Shown here one piece after another: positions 1-12,507 of a stretch of 64,000 nt of DNA. Under the pieces are notes generated by a model, which worked only from the letters and a program-made list of their open reading frames with translations, ran no database searches and was not told the DNA's origin. How positions within the stretch are numbered: the stretch's first letter is position 1; each line of letters begins with the position of its first letter. Position numbers and translations under genes: made by a program. The stretch is from Stomorhina lunata (lineage: Eukaryota; Arthropoda; Insecta; Diptera; Rhiniidae), in NCBI GenBank assembly GCA_933228675.1, contig OW121742.1, positions 35,288,218 to 35,352,217 on the forward strand, read 5' to 3'.

Positions 1-83
1 GGTTGACTATTGAGTGAAATTTACATGTGTTTTTTTATTGTAACAAAAACAAAATACATGTAAATTTCACTCAATCGTCAGCC
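1..83. repeat. Short inverted-repeat (hairpin/MITE-like) element at window edge
   Basis: Positions 1-28 and 56-83 are inverted copies matching at 26 of 28 bases; the inner 20 bases (9-28 and 56-75) match perfectly. The loop is 27 nt and T/A-rich. The compact foldback resembles a MITE, but no target duplication can be judged because the left arm begins at the first base of the window. Confidence 0.6.
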
Positions 84-149
84 GCTTAAATTATATAAAA
101 CCCACATAAGTCAAATGTGACTTTGAAAACGGTTATTGACTCAATATTA

Positions 150-660
150 TATTGAGTCATGGTATTAGCACTCAACTAGGCCTCGTATTACTCTATAGGA
201 TGTTATATAAATTTCAGTGGATAATTTTATTAGGTACAAAATTTTTAACAAAAACCTTTAAAAGAAGGAAAAAACGAGTTCTTTTTATTGAGTTAAAAAA
301 ATATTAAGTGTTCAAATGAGTCAAAAAGAATAAATACTTTGAGTAAAAAAATATAGCATTGAACCAAAAAAAAAGAACCTTATTCTTAAAAGGTGGACAT
401 GTGAGTCAAAAAGTGAATTAAAATGTATCTAAGTGTTCAAATTAGCCAAAAAGAATAAATACTTTGAGTGAAAAAATATAAAATTGAGTAAAAAAAAACT
501 TATTCTTAAATGGAGGAAAAATAGTCCTATTGAGTTTAAAAATGTCCAAGTATGTCAAAAAGTGAATTAAAACGTATCTTATTGTTCTAATGAGTCAAAA
601 AGAGTGAATCAATTCTTTGAGTGAAAAATGTCACATTGAGCTAAAAAGAGCCTGATCTGC
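150..660. repeat. Degenerate GAGTCAAAAAGTG-type tandem repeat, block 1
   Basis: Diverged copies of a unit containing GAGTCAAAAAGTG recur with irregular spacing of roughly 20 to 60 bases. The same motif fills 4680-5940. The copies are old and interrupted by A-runs. No coding potential is seen. Confidence 0.6.
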
Positions 661-719
661 AAAAGGGGAATATTATAAAAAATAACTCAAAATCATGTCT
701 TTTTAAAAATAAAATATAC

Positions 720-1212
720 ATTTTGTAATATAAATACTTTTTACAACAAAAATAGTACCTTTTAGAATAAATAGTATCTTTAGAATAAAAAGTACCTTTT
801 AGAATAAATAGTGTTTTTAGAATAGTACCTTTTAGAATAAATAGTACCTTTTAGAAAAAATATTACCTTTTAGATTAAATAGTGCCTTTAGAATAGTACC
901 TTTTAGAATAAAAAGTAACTTTTAGAATAATTAGTACCTTTAAGAATAAATATTACCTTTTAGATTAAATAGTACCTTTAGAATAGTACCATTTAGAATC
1001 AAAAGTAACTTTTAGAATAATTAGTACCTTTAAGAATAAATATTACCTTTTAGATTAAATAGTACCTTTAGAATAAATAGTACCTTTTAGAATAAATATT
1101 ACCTTTTAGAATAAAAAGTACCTTTTAAAACAAATAGTACCTTTAAGAATAAATAGTACCTTTAGCATAAATAGTACCTTTTAGAATAAATATTACATTT
1201 TATAATAGAAAG
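720..1212. repeat. 19-bp minisatellite with GTACC core, block 1
   Basis: About 25 diverged copies of a unit of about 19 bp (18-20) containing AATAGTACCTTTTAG. Residual copies also lie at 2518-2580, on the other side of the transposon at 1217-2515, so that transposon landed inside this array. Confidence 0.85.
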
Positions 1213-1216
1213 TATA

Positions 1217-2515
1217 AAGAGTGCACTAAATAAAATTTGTAGTCGGATTTTCTTAAATAAAAATCAAACCTTTTAATATAAAAACTCTACAAAATACGCA
1301 AATATAATGACATATTATACAAAATCATTTAGCATTAAAATGTTTACTTAGTACTCGGGTTTTGCAAAATTATCGACTTTTTTCGGAAACCCTCCCATTA
1401 AAGATTTTACAGTTGCTTCTGATACCTTTTTGGAGCATGTGTTCCACCTGCGCTTAAAATCGGACATGTTCTTGGAAATCTTTCCTGTGTTCTTCAATTC
1501 CTTTTTTACCAGAGCCCAATACCTTTCCACAGGCCGAAGTTCTGGACAGTTGGATGGATTTGCCTCTCGTGGTACAAAAATAACATTATTCTTTGAGTAC
1601 CACTCAAGTGCCTTTTTTCCATAATGGCATGATGCCAAATCGGGCCAAAAAAATGTTGTCACTCTGTGCTCTCTTAAAAAGGGTAACAACCGTTTTTGTA
1701 GGCACTCCTTTATATAAATTTTTGTGTTTATTGTGCCAGATGCCACAAATACTTTACTTCTTTTGCCACACAACTGCAAATAGCTTGCCACACGAGAAAC
1801 TTCTTAGGGAATTTTGTTTGTTTTTTTGTGCGAAACTCTTGCCGAACATTGCCCCGTTTATCAGCAACATAAAAATCTTGACCAGGAAGTTGAGAAAAGT
1901 CTGCCAGGACGTATGTGTCATCATCCATCACACAACAGGTGTATTTTTTATAAAATCAGACTTCAATTTTTTCGCTCGTTTTTTTGCTTCTAAGTTCTTT
2001 ATAGCATTGCGATCTGAAACCTTTTGGACTTTGTATGTCTTCAGTCCAGCATAAGCTTTGACTCTATGTGCAAAATTCGTAGAACATTTCACCGTACGAG
2101 CTGCTTTTCTTAAAGAAGTGTTAGGCGCTCTTCGAAAGAGTCGCTCGACTTCTTTTGCCTTACCAATATCTGTAGGACCTTTTTTCCTCCCTGATCCAGG
2201 TTTTCTTCCAATGCTCAGGTTTTCCTTATACCGTCTGATGGCATTAGAAACCATTCAAGGGTCAACTTTCAAATTTTTAGCTATTTTTTTAAAAGCCCAT
2301 TACGGATTTTTTTGAAAAGTTTTAATTATATTTTCACGAACTTTTTTTTCGCAGCCCATTTTGATTGAAATAACTATTGAAAATTAATAATTTCTAAAAT
2401 AATAGTATCTGACATATCTATAGAAACTAACTTGATCAAAAAATAAATTATTTCTTGCACTATGGATAAATTTTGTCTAAAATAGTAAATGCATATTTTT
2501 TTTTAGAACACTCTT
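1217..2515 (-). mobile_element. Tc1/mariner transposon, DD37E-like family, copy 1
   Basis: A 1299-bp element bounded by TA dinucleotides (1215-1216 and 2516-2517), as expected for Tc1/mariner insertion. The ends begin AAGAGTG and form short imperfect inverted repeats of about 20 bp (AAGAGTGCACTAAATAAAAT against AAGAGTGTTCTAAAAAAAAA). It is nearly identical, in reverse orientation, to the copy at 52440-53739. It lies inside a GTACC minisatellite whose units continue on both sides. It carries one transposase gene, which is broken, so the copy cannot be autonomous. Confidence 0.9.
1348..2359 (-). pseudogene. Transposase pseudogene, DD37E-like Tc1/mariner (copy 1)
   Basis: This is a broken cut-and-paste transposase, normally a protein that binds the element ends and moves the DNA. 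Compared with the copy at 52595-53608, the start codon at 2359-2357 opens a frame that should run about 336 residues. Visible in order are an N-terminal helix-turn-helix region, a basic GSGRKKG stretch, the first catalytic Asp in MDDDTYV, the second in FFWPDLASCHY, and the catalytic Glu in RPVERYW. Exactly 37 residues separate the second Asp and the Glu. Lesions are a TAA stop at 2300-2302, a TGA at 2255-2257 (the other copy has CGA), a 6-A run at 1944-1949 where 7 keep frame, and a 2-base TG insertion near 1768-1771. The DD37E spacing is seen; assignment to the insect DD37E (ITmD37E) lineage is inferred. Confidence 0.88.
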
Positions 2516-2580
2516 TATTTAAGAATAAATAGTACCTTTCAAAACAAAAAATGCTTTTTTAGTACCTTTTTGAACAATAA

Positions 2581-4039
2581 TTCAAGTTTTTTAATACAAG
2601 TAAGGACTTCTGTTCCAATATTGGCATTTTAATCACGCTGCGAGCCAAATAACCTGACTATGTATAAGGTCCTGACTTAAGTCATTATGATCTCACTGTA
2701 GCACAGGTTAAATAACTCCTGAAAATGAATGCATTTTTTTCTCTATTCCTCTATCCATGCAATATATGTAATTGCCACAAAAATATTTCTATGATGTTGA
2801 AATAAATTTGCGGCATGTTATAACTTTTGTAAGTCAAGTCTATCATGCAGATGCTGGTAACTACTCCTCATTCAAAACAGATATTATGACATATTTTTCT
2901 TATTTGTTTGCAGTAGTTAGCTTTTTTTCAAAATGTTTTAATAAGAAATGACGGAATATATTTAAGAAAATTGACCCCCTACAGCTTTAGAGCAATATGT
3001 TTTTTTCTGAAGTTTTTTTTTAAAACATTTTTTGTAAATTTCAAAAAGATGGATAGATGGATGAATGAATAGAGGCTGAATAAATGGTTGAATGAGTAAA
3101 TGGCTGAAGGAATGACTGAGGTATTATTTTAAGCTTGATGTACAAATCAACTGCAAAATATTACAATTTAGTTTTTTTTCGAAATTTCTGCATTGTTAAG
3201 CTTTTCAACGCTTTAAGAAACAAAGAAAAAAAAATTTTGAAATAAAATTTAACACTGATCAAGATTGAAAAGTAACAAGAAATGGAAACAAAAAAAATCC
3301 TGAAGAAAATTGAAATTGAGCAAAACTTTTAACAAAAGTTTACAGCATATTTTTATTTTGTTACATTTTTTTTCGTATTCCAACTCAATTTGAAACGTGG
3401 AAGCAAGAAACTCAACAAATTGTTGCAAATGTTGGCATCAAGCTGCAACAAGCTGAATAATTATTGTGTTAAGCTGAATTTGTAGCACCTCTCTGGCATT
3501 CAGTTCAGTCTTGCTGCCTTAGCAAACTGATGATGATGACAACGACGTATAAGGAAATAGGCTTGTTATCATCACTTGTTGCAAAGCGGTATGTAAATTT
3601 GTTTGCATTTTTGTTTCGCCTCAACTCTATAATAATCTTTGAAGTTTGACAGACGTATTTTTTCATTGTTAGTCTTTACACACCTATTTTATGCTTTAAA
3701 TTTAAAATTCTTCAGTGGTTTTGTGGAGATTGAGCAAAAATGCAAAATAGTGAATTGTAATTATAAGGAACTGCTGCTACTGGTAACGCTTTAATTGTGG
3801 CAGAGGGGGGAAAAATTAAAAATGAAATTAATTAAAATGCATAAATTTAGTTATTATGGTTTAATATTTAATTATCGAATATAAATTTCCGCTAAAGCTG
3901 AGAGTTTCATCAGGTTTTCCCGCCTGTCAACTTAAGTGTTAAAGGATAAGGCAGGAAAGCGAAAGTTAGCCAGAGGCTAGAAAATGTTATCACTTAGGAT
4001 GGAGTTGCGAAAAATAACTGATTTTTACGCGCATATAGT
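2581..4039. other. No gene seen; AT-rich spacer
   Basis: I see no convincing coding frame or named repeat. A weak run of GATG/GAAT-like words lies at 3048-3115 and a short GATGATGATG tract near 3530. Confidence 0.5.
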
Positions 4040-4672
4040 ATATTTATAATGTTATTTTTAAATAAAAAGGTACTTTTCATACAAAGAGGTACTTTTTATA
4101 CAAAAAGGTACTTTTTATACAAAAAGGTACTTTTTATACAAAAAGGTACTTTTTATACAAAAGATACCTTTTTTTACAAAAAGTTACTTTTTATACAAAA
4201 AGATATCTTTTTTACAAAAAGTTACTTTTTATACAAAAAGTTACATTTTATACAAAAAGGTACTTTTTATACATAAAGGTACTTTTTATACAAAAAGGTA
4301 CTTTTTATACTAAAAGTAACTTTTAAAAAAAGTTACTTTTTAAACAAAACTGTACTTTTTAAATAAAAAGATACTTTTTATACAAAATGTTACATTTTAT
4401 ACAAAAAGGTACTTTTTAAACAAAAAGGTACTTTTTAAACAAAAAGGTATTTTTTATACAAAAAGGTACTTTTTATACAAAAAGGTATTTTTTATACAAA
4501 AAGGTACTTTTTATACAAAAAGGTATTTTTTATACAAAAAGGTACTTTTTAAACAAAAAGGTACTTTTTATACAAAAAGGTACTTTTTATACAAAACGGT
4601 ACATTTTACACAAAACGGTAATTTTCAAACAAAAAGGTACTTTTTGTGCAAAAAGTTACTTTTTATATAAAT
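4040..4672. repeat. 19-bp minisatellite with GGTAC core, block 2
   Basis: About 33 copies of a 19-bp unit (GGTACTTTTTATACAAAAA), with ACA/AAC variants. Each unit contains the near-palindrome AAAAAGGTACTTTTT. The 75-codon open frame across it is a product of the repeat. Confidence 0.9.
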
Positions 4673-4679
4673 ACCAACT

Positions 4680-5940
4680 TTTGTCTTATTGAGTCGAAAA
4701 GTACCTAAATGAGTCAAAAAGTATATTACTGAGTTACAGGGTATCTAATTGATTAAACATTGAGTCCAAAAATGTGTAACTAAGTCAAGAAAAAAGCGCC
4801 ATAATGAGTCAAAAAGTGGCTTACCAAGTGAAAAAGTATCATAATGAGTAAAAAGGTATCTAACAGAGTCAAATTTTTTCTTATTGAGTCAAAAAGTGCC
4901 CAACTGAGTCAATAAGTGTTCTACCAAATCAAACAGTGTTTAATTAAGTAACAATTTTCGTATTGAGTCAAAAAGTATGTATGTACCTATTTTGAGTAGA
5001 AGAGTCAACTGAGTCAAAAGTATATTTTTGATTCAATTTGTATCTCGAGAAGAGTATAATTGAGTCAAAAAGTTTCCTACTAAATCAACCAGTGTCTAAT
5101 TAAAAAAAATCTTATTGAGTAAAAAAGTATGTACGTATTTCAGTAGAAAATGATCATATTGACACCAAGCTTGTCTTATAGAGTCAACATTTTATAAGCA
5201 TGTCAAAAATCACTGTCACTGAGTGAAAAGTATCTTAGCGAGTCAAAATGTATCGTATTGATTCAAAATGCTTCTTTTTATCTTAATAAGTGTCTAGTTT
5301 AGTCCAAAAGTGCCGTACAAATTTCGGAATATAAAGAAGATATTTTTGAGTTGAAATTTTTACATAAGTACAATAAGGTCTTCATAATTGTCTCTTGAGT
5401 CAAGTGAGCCAAAAGGTTTCTAATTAAGAAAAAAAAAAAATATCTGATTGAGTATTTAACTAAGTAAAATATTTCTTATTGAGTAAAATTACGACTTATT
5501 GAAACAAAAGTAAATCAAAAACAAAAGTATCTTTTTGAGTGAAAATGTGTCGTTTTGAGTCAAAACTATCCAGTTAAGTGAAAAACTAAATTTAATAAAC
5601 ATTTTAAAGTTTCTCATTAAGTAAAAGAATTTAAATTGAGTAAAAAATTATCTTTCTTTTTTGTCTTATTGATCCAAAATGTTGCTTGAGTCAAGAAATG
5701 TCAAATTATACAAAAAAAAATAATATCGAATTGATTTAAATAGTAAGGTCAAAACTATCCAATTGAGTGAGAAAGTGTCTAATTTAGTCAAAAAGTGTCT
5801 GAGTCAAAAATTTCTAATTGAATCACAAATGTATTACTGAGTCAAAAATTGAGTAATTAAGGGTCTGTTTTAGTCAAAATACTCGCATATCTTATGGAGT
5901 TAAAAATTGTCTAATTGGCTAAAAAAGTGTTAAAAAAAGC
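4680..5940. repeat. Degenerate GAGTCAAAAAGTG-type tandem repeat, block 2
   Basis: Dozens of diverged copies of a unit of about 20 bp containing ATTGAGTCAAAAAGT, beginning exactly where the 19-bp array ends. Same family as 150-660. The copies are much more diverged than those of the neighbouring array, suggesting greater age. Confidence 0.75.
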
Positions 5941-7319
5941 CTCCGATTTAACAAAATAAGTGTATATCGGTGGCTTAATATAAAAAAGCCAAACTCAATT
6001 TTTTGCTACTTAATAGAAAAAGAAAAAAAGTTATAAAATTCGTGAAACTATAGATACAACAATAAGTTTAATACATTTTTTTTAATAAGAAAGCAACACA
6101 TTTTATTTATTATTTTAAATTTTTTTTCTGTATCTAAAATTTTACGGTTTTCAGTAAGTTTTTTTTCTTTTTTGTAAAGTAACAAAAAATCGAGTTAGGC
6201 CTTTTTTATATAAAGCCATAGATTTTTTAATACAAAGTATATATTTTACTACAAATTACCCAAATGGTATAAAAAGTAAACCCTTTGCTACAGTGTACTT
6301 TTTGGGTACTTTTTGATACATCAAGTACCATTTCGGTTAAAAAAGCTTCAAAAATTTTGAGTTTAAATTAAAACATAAAATTACAACTGCATTTGCTTCA
6401 ACCCTAAAAATGTTATAATTTTTATTACTTTCTGATATGCAATGCAACATATTCATATCATTTATCTTTATAACTTGGCTTGTTATAAAGATATTAGTTT
6501 TATTTGTTTGTAAACACCTGTGTTTTTTTTAATATTCCCCTTCGATTGATGTTGTAATCTAAAATAAATATACTCCACATTTTTTTTTTTTAATAAATAG
6601 TTTCAAACCGCTTTTATTTGTTTCTAATATTATAGTTATTAAATACAGATGATAATCTATTAAGGGCACAATGACTTTTTTCCAAAAACCAATTACTTTT
6701 TCGTATAATAAAATATTTTTCGAAAAAAGTTTTGCCGCATAATTTTGGGTTATAATTTTATTTAGAACAAATCACTCAAAACATTGCATTGAAATGCAAG
6801 AGGGTTAATTAGGTATCTCCTCCACCTACTAAATGTTTGACAGCCGGTGGTTATACGGAACCGCGATTTCAAACATGACAGTTAGCAGCCAGCCAGTTAT
6901 TTTGGAATTACTGAATGATTGACTGACTGACGGGCTCTCTGCTGTCTGAAGTGAGTGAGCGGTAATTTGTAAGTGTTTGAATTTATTTCTTTTTTGTATT
7001 TTTTTGGTTAAAAAACCACTAAATTTTAAAAACCCCCAATTGCAATCAAGATTTTTGGTTTCAGATAAAACTCAAACACGATTTGTTTGAAAAGAATTGA
7101 ATTAAACAAATATATTTTTTTGTGTTTTATGTTCAAAAGTTCAAAAACTTTAACAAAAAACACGTGTTTGGTGTTATATTCCATATTTTTGTTTAGAACA
7201 CACAAATTTTGTTAAAGAAACTCCGGAGTAAAATATTTAAAACCGCTCCCTAATAAATCATTTCATGATTTTGTTTGGTATTATTATAATAATTTGTTTT
7301 GAACTGCGAGATTTTTAAG
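5941..7319. other. No gene seen; AT-rich spacer
   Basis: No supported feature. A short less AT-rich patch with GCCAGCCAG and GACTGACTGAC words lies at 6880-6960. Confidence 0.5.
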
Positions 7320-7329
7320 TTGTCATTAT

Positions 7330-7960
7330 CAAATTAATGAAATCAACACTAGAAAGAACTTCAATAATTGTGAATTTTGGTTAACTTAAATAAAAGTAAT
7401 GTACTACTTCATAGATTACCAGTGGACAGTAAAGTGGCATGTAGCTCCTAAACTAGTACTTGTTCTAAGTGGTCTAACAAACTTAGCTTAAGTCTCAGTA
7501 ATATAACTCTGCAATTAACAAAATGGAGTAATTCTTAACATGACCTTAAAATTAAAAAATCGACTAATGACATCTGACTTTTTCATAGACTACAAGTAGA
7601 CAGTAATGTATTATATGGCATACAACTTTTTCAGATATTTAATTCCTTAATGAAATCAACATCAAAAATGACGTTAATGGATGTAAATTTTAGTCAACTT
7701 CAATAAAAGTGACTACTTAATAGATTACCAGTGACCAGTAAGTTAGCCTATGATTCTAAAACTAAGACTTATTCGAAGCTTGCCAATATATTTTGCATAA
7801 GTCTCAAAAACAATTAAAGTACAACAAATAAAATGGAGTTACATCTTAACATAAACTTAGGATGAACAAAAAATATATTGATATACTAGCTTTTTCATAG
7901 ACTACTAGTAGACGGTAATGTAATATATGATACCAAACTATGTTCAATTTCAAGTTCGTT
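7330..7960. repeat. Dimeric ~310-bp tandem repeat, left part
   Basis: The phrase CATAGATTACCAGTGGACAG and relatives recurs at about 7407, 7577, 7710 and 7888, alternating spacings near 170 and 135 bases. ATGAAATCAACA recurs at about 7336 and 7650. This gives a two-part unit of about 310 bp. The same half-units reappear at 9389, 9568 and 9697, past the inserted element at 8015-9379. Confidence 0.7.
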
Positions 7961-8014
7961 GGATCTCTGTTTAAAAATAAATGGACAATTGTTAATGGAC
8001 AATATAATACAAAT

Positions 8015-9379
8015 AACAAGTAAGAAAGTGCTATAGTCTGTCAAGAACGACCATACGATACCTTATACCACTAAGGTCAAAGGTGTTCTTTTTCCTGTAT
8101 AAAGAATAATATTTGCTAAATTTTGCCATCAATCATACAAACATTTTCTCAAAACTTATATATTTAAGCTGTTTTCATTTGGACTTATATTAGAGCTAGG
8201 GTCAAATTTGGCAAATTGATTACAGTTTTTACAAAAATTATGTATGCAAATTCTCATTATCTTCAGATTTACGAGCGTTTTAGTGATTCCCTTCACCACC
8301 ATAGGTGGAAAGGGTATTATAAGTTTGTGCTGATGTATGTAACGCATAGAAATATATGTCTTAGACCCATGGCTATTGAAATTCGTCAAAATCGGTCCAT
8401 TATTTATGGTACCTCGCATAGGTACCAATTCCCGGAATTGATATATTGGCCACAAAAATCAATATTTTTTCATGAAATTTAAAAGAAATACTGCTTATGT
8501 AAACTTAAATCACTGTACCAAATTTCGTTGAAATCGGCCCACATTTGACCATAGCTCATATACAAACTCTTTTCTCAAAACGCTCTAAATGGGACAAAAT
8601 TCACTAAAACGCTCGTAAATCCGAAGATAATTAGAATTTTAAGATTATTTTTTGCATATATAATTTTTGTAACAACTGTAATAAATTTCTCAAATTTCGA
8701 GATAATCGGTCCACATTTGACCCTAGCTCTCATATAAGTCCAAATGGCGGAAACAACTTAAGTGTATAAGTTTTGAAAATATGTTTGTATGATGGCAAAA
8801 TTTAGCTAATATTTGTCTTTATACAGGAGAAATACCTTTGACCTTAGTGGTGAAGGGTATCGTATAGTCGGGCATGATCGACTATAGCACTTTCTTACTT
8901 GTTTTGTCTCATTTAGTGCGTTTTGACAGAAGAGTTTGTATGGGAGCTATGGTCAAATGTGGACCAATTTCGAACGAAATTCGGTAGTGATTTTGGTTTA
9001 CATAAGCAGTATCTATTTTAAATTTCATAAAAAAATATTGATATTTATGGCCAAAATATCAATTCCGGGAAGTTGGACCTATGGGAGGTACCATAAATAA
9101 TGGACCGAATTTCAATAACCATGGTCCCATTATCAAAAAAAATATCTGTGCAAAATGTCATCAAATTATCTTTAGAATTGCGACCTGTAGTTTGATTACA
9201 AGGTTTACATGGGGTTCCAGCCAGCCAAACGGACGGACGGACTGACATCACTAAATCGACTTACAAAGTGATTCTATTGGTATTCTAAAAGGTGGGTCTA
9301 AGACAAATATTTCTGTGCGTTACATACATCAACACAAACTTATAATACCCTTTCTACCTATGGTGGTGAAGGGTATAAA
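8015..9379 (+). mobile_element. Helentron-like non-autonomous element A1 (host of a nested copy)
   Basis: The family has an AACAAGTAAGAAAG end, followed at once by a hairpin (in the cleanest copies ATAGTCGGTCAAGCCCGACT). It then has internal modules with GGTCAAATGTGGACCGATT, a GGAC tetranucleotide tract, and a TATGGTGGTGAAGGGTATAA end. The hairpin-bearing end and T-tract insertion without evident target duplication suggest a Helitron/Helentron-type (DINE/mini-me-like) non-autonomous element. No Rep/helicase coding is present. This copy splits the ~310-bp tandem repeat and is itself split at 8288 by copy A2. Family name is inference. Confidence 0.75.
8289..8902 (-). mobile_element. Helentron-like element A2, nested in A1
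   Basis: A reverse-orientation copy with an internal deletion (the middle jumps near 8367). It starts CCCTTCACCACCATAGG and ends CTTACTTGT. A1 reads AGTGATT before it and TTTGTCTCATTTAG after it, so the insertion site was a run of T. Confidence 0.8.
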
Positions 9380-9384
9380 TACTT

Positions 9385-9880
9385 AATGACTACTTCTTGA
9401 ACTACTAATAACCAATAAGGTATCAAGTGACACGTAAATCTCAATTTATTATCATAAAATCCTTAGAAAAGCAATAGAATTGCTATGACAATAATAATCG
9501 AATTATTTTATGAAATCAAAATTAAACCTTTGCTTTCTTTTCATATTAACCAAAAAATGGTTTGCTGACTACTTTTTATGTTACTGGTAAACAGTAAAGT
9601 ATCCATTTATAACTAAAACTCAATTTTTTGCTTAAAAATCTTTCTCAAAATAATATCATAACTTTTGCAATCATTTCACGTCAACAGAAAAATACTTGCT
9701 AACTACTTCTTTCTCGAATGGTAAACAGAAAAGTGTCTAGTGATCCCAAAATCTCAATTGTATATTTTCAAATCCTCAGAAAACTAATAGCCATTACCAA
9801 GCCAATAAATTTCATATACTTTTTTTTTTCAAACAAGATCCAAAACCTTTGCTCCCTTTTCATGTTAACATTCAATACAA
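9385..9880. repeat. Dimeric ~310-bp tandem repeat, right part
   Basis: Continuation of the repeat at 7330-7960. Half-units begin near 9389, 9568 and 9697 (spacings 179 and 129). The phrase CCTTTGCTTTCTTTTCAT at about 9526 recurs with changes at about 9848. Confidence 0.65.
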
Positions 9881-10489
9881 ATTAGACTCCTTTTGTCGTT
9901 TAAAACTTCAAAATTTATCAGAAAAGGTCTCTGCTCCACAAAACCCCCCAAAAAAATAAGACAAAAACTAAAAAAGAAAAAATGTGGGGCGTTTTAAAAT
10001 TGTTTTAACATGACAATTTATTAACTACTGTGTCACAATTTGTGGATAAATGAATGTAAACATTTTCAACTATTGACAGCTACAACAATCGCACTCTAAC
10101 AGCAGCAGCAACAGCAGCCGCAATGACAAACACCAACAGCAGCCTTATTCGCGTGTTGCAGTACAATAGCAACATATCAGCAATAAACAACCAACAACAA
10201 AATAAAAATTGATTACAAATAGCTAAAATATTTACTACAGCCATTTTTTGCTTTTGACAGCGAAAAAAATGGGATTTGCTCAAAGTTAATGGAAAAATAT
10301 AAATCAGCAAAAAAAAAGGGAGAAAGGAGTCAAATGACAACATGTCAATAACTTTTCTATGTTATTCTTAAGGTTAAACATAAATTTTAAGGTTTCACAA
10401 AAGTACTTAAGTTTTGCTGAAATTTCACTTAAGCCTGTCAAAGTAGTCATTAAGTTTGACAGTTGATTTGTTTAAATTTTGTTTAAAAA
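9881..10489. other. No gene seen; CAG-rich patch
   Basis: Nothing coding is supported. At 10097-10145 there is an imperfect CAG/CAA (opa-like) run, ACAGCAGCAGCAACAGCAGC, common in fly noncoding and coding DNA alike. Confidence 0.5.
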
Positions 10490-12498
10490 ATTTTAATTTT
10501 CTATAGAAAAAATTTTTCGATAAAAAAATTTTTCTATAGAAAAATTTTATTTTCGGTTAAAAAAAAAATTATATACAAAATTTTAATTTCGATAAAAAAA
10601 AAATTCGGTTAAAAAAATTTTTCTACAGAAAAATGTTCGGTTAAAAAAATGTTTCTATAGAAAAATTTTCGGTTAAAAAAAGAAAAATTAAGAAAAATTT
10701 TCGGTTAAAGAAATTTTTCTATAGAAAAATTTTCGATAAAAAAATTTTTCTATAGAAAAATTTTCGATAAAAAAATTTTTCTATAGAAAAATTTTCGATA
10801 AAAAAAATTTTCTATAGAAAAATTTTTCGATAAAAAAAATTTTTCTATAGAAAAATTTTCGTTTTTTTTTTGTTTTTTTATCGAAAATTTTTCTACACAA
10901 AAATTTTCGGTTAAGAAAAATTTTTCTATAGAAAAATTTTCGGTTAAGAAAAAATTTTCTATAGAAAAATTTTCGTTTAAGAAAAATTTTTCTATAGAAA
11001 AATTTTCGGTTAAGAAAAATTTTTCTATAGAAAAATTTTCGGTTAAGAAAAATTTTTCTATAGAAAAATTTTCGGTTAAGAAAAATTTTTCTATAGAAAA
11101 ATTTTCGGTTAAGAAAAATTTTTCTATAGAAAAATTTTCGGTTAAGAAAATTTTTTCTATAGAAAAATTTTCGGTTAAGAAAAATTTTTCTATAGAAAAA
11201 TTTTCGGTTAAGAAAAATTTTTCTATAGAAAAATTTTCGGTTAAGAAAAATTTTTCTATAGAAAAATTTTCGGTTAAGAAAAATTTTTCTATAGAAAAAT
11301 TTTCGGTTAAGAAAAATTTTTCTATAGAAAAATTTTCGGTTAAGAAAAATTTTTCTATAGAAAAATTTTCGGTTAAGAAAAATTTTTCTATAGAAAAATT
11401 TTCGGTTAAGAAAAATTTTTCTATAGAAAAATTTTCGGTTAAGAAAAATTTTTCTATAGAAAAATTTTCGGTTAAGAAAAATTTTTCTATAGAAAAATTT
11501 TCGGTTAAGAAAAATTTTTCTATAGAAAAATTTTCGGTTAAGAAAAATTTTTCTATAGAAAAATTTTCGGTTAAGAAAAATTTTTCTATAGAAAAATTTT
11601 CGGTTAAGAAAAATTTTCGGTTAAGAAAAATTTTTCTATAGAAAAATTTTCGGTTAAGAAAAATTTTTCTATAGAAAAATTTTCGGTTAAGAAAAATTTT
11701 CGCTTAAGAAAAATTTTTCTTTACAAAAATTTTCGGTTAAGAAAAAATTTTGGTTAAGAAAAATTTTTCTATAGAAAAATTTTCGGTTAAGAAAAATTTT
11801 TCTATAGAAAAATTTTCGGTTAAGAAACATTTTCCTATAGAAAAATTCTCGGTTAAGAAAAATTTTTCTATAGAAAAATTTTTGGTTAAGAAAAATTTTT
11901 CTATAGAAAAATTTTTCTATAGAAAATTGTTCGGTTAAGAAAAATTTTTATATTGAAAAATTTTCGTTTAAGAAAAATTTTTCTATAGAAAAATTTTCGT
12001 TTAAGAAAAATTTTTCTATAGAAAATTTTCGTTTAGGAAAAATTTCCGTTTAAGAAAAATTTTTCTATAGAAAAATTTTCGTTTAAGAAAAATTTTTCTA
12101 TAGAAAAATTTTCGTTTAAGAAAAATTTTTCTATAGAAAAATTTTCGTTTAAGAAAAATTTTTCTATAGAAAAATTTTCGTTTAAGAAAAATTTTTCTAT
12201 AGAAAAATTTTCGTTTAAGAAAAATTTTTCTATAGAAAAATTTTTCTATAGAAAAATTTTCGTTTAAGAAAAATTTTTCTATAGAAAAATTTTCGTTTAA
12301 GAAAAATTTTTCTATAGAAAAATTTTCGTTTAAGAAAAATTTTTCTATAGAAAAATTTTCGTTTAAGAAAAATTTTTCTATAGAAAAATTTTCGTTTAAG
12401 AAAAATTTTTCTATAGAAAAATTTTCGTTTAAGAAAAATTTTTCTATAGAAAAATTTTCGTTTAAGAAAAATTTTTCTATAGAAAAATTTTCGTTTTT
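10490..12498. repeat. 33-bp palindromic-core minisatellite
   Basis: About 60 copies of a 33-bp unit centred on the perfect palindrome TTTTTCTATAGAAAAA. A degenerate left edge with GATAAA linkers (10490-10870) gives way to a homogeneous block with the CGGTTAAG linker (about 10895-11740) and then a block with the CGTTTAAG linker (about 11960-12498). The array ends abruptly at the repeat at 12508. The 62-codon open frame near 11750 is repeat-derived. Confidence 0.95.
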
Positions 12499-12507
12499 AC
12501 AATAATA

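Noticed and set aside
5368..5395. AATAAGGTCTTCATA near 5380 as another end of the 47-51 kb TIR element
   Set aside because: Only about 13 bases match (CAATAAGGTCTTCATA against AAATAAGGTCTTCATA) and neither the GAAAGTGGA extension nor a partner end is present.
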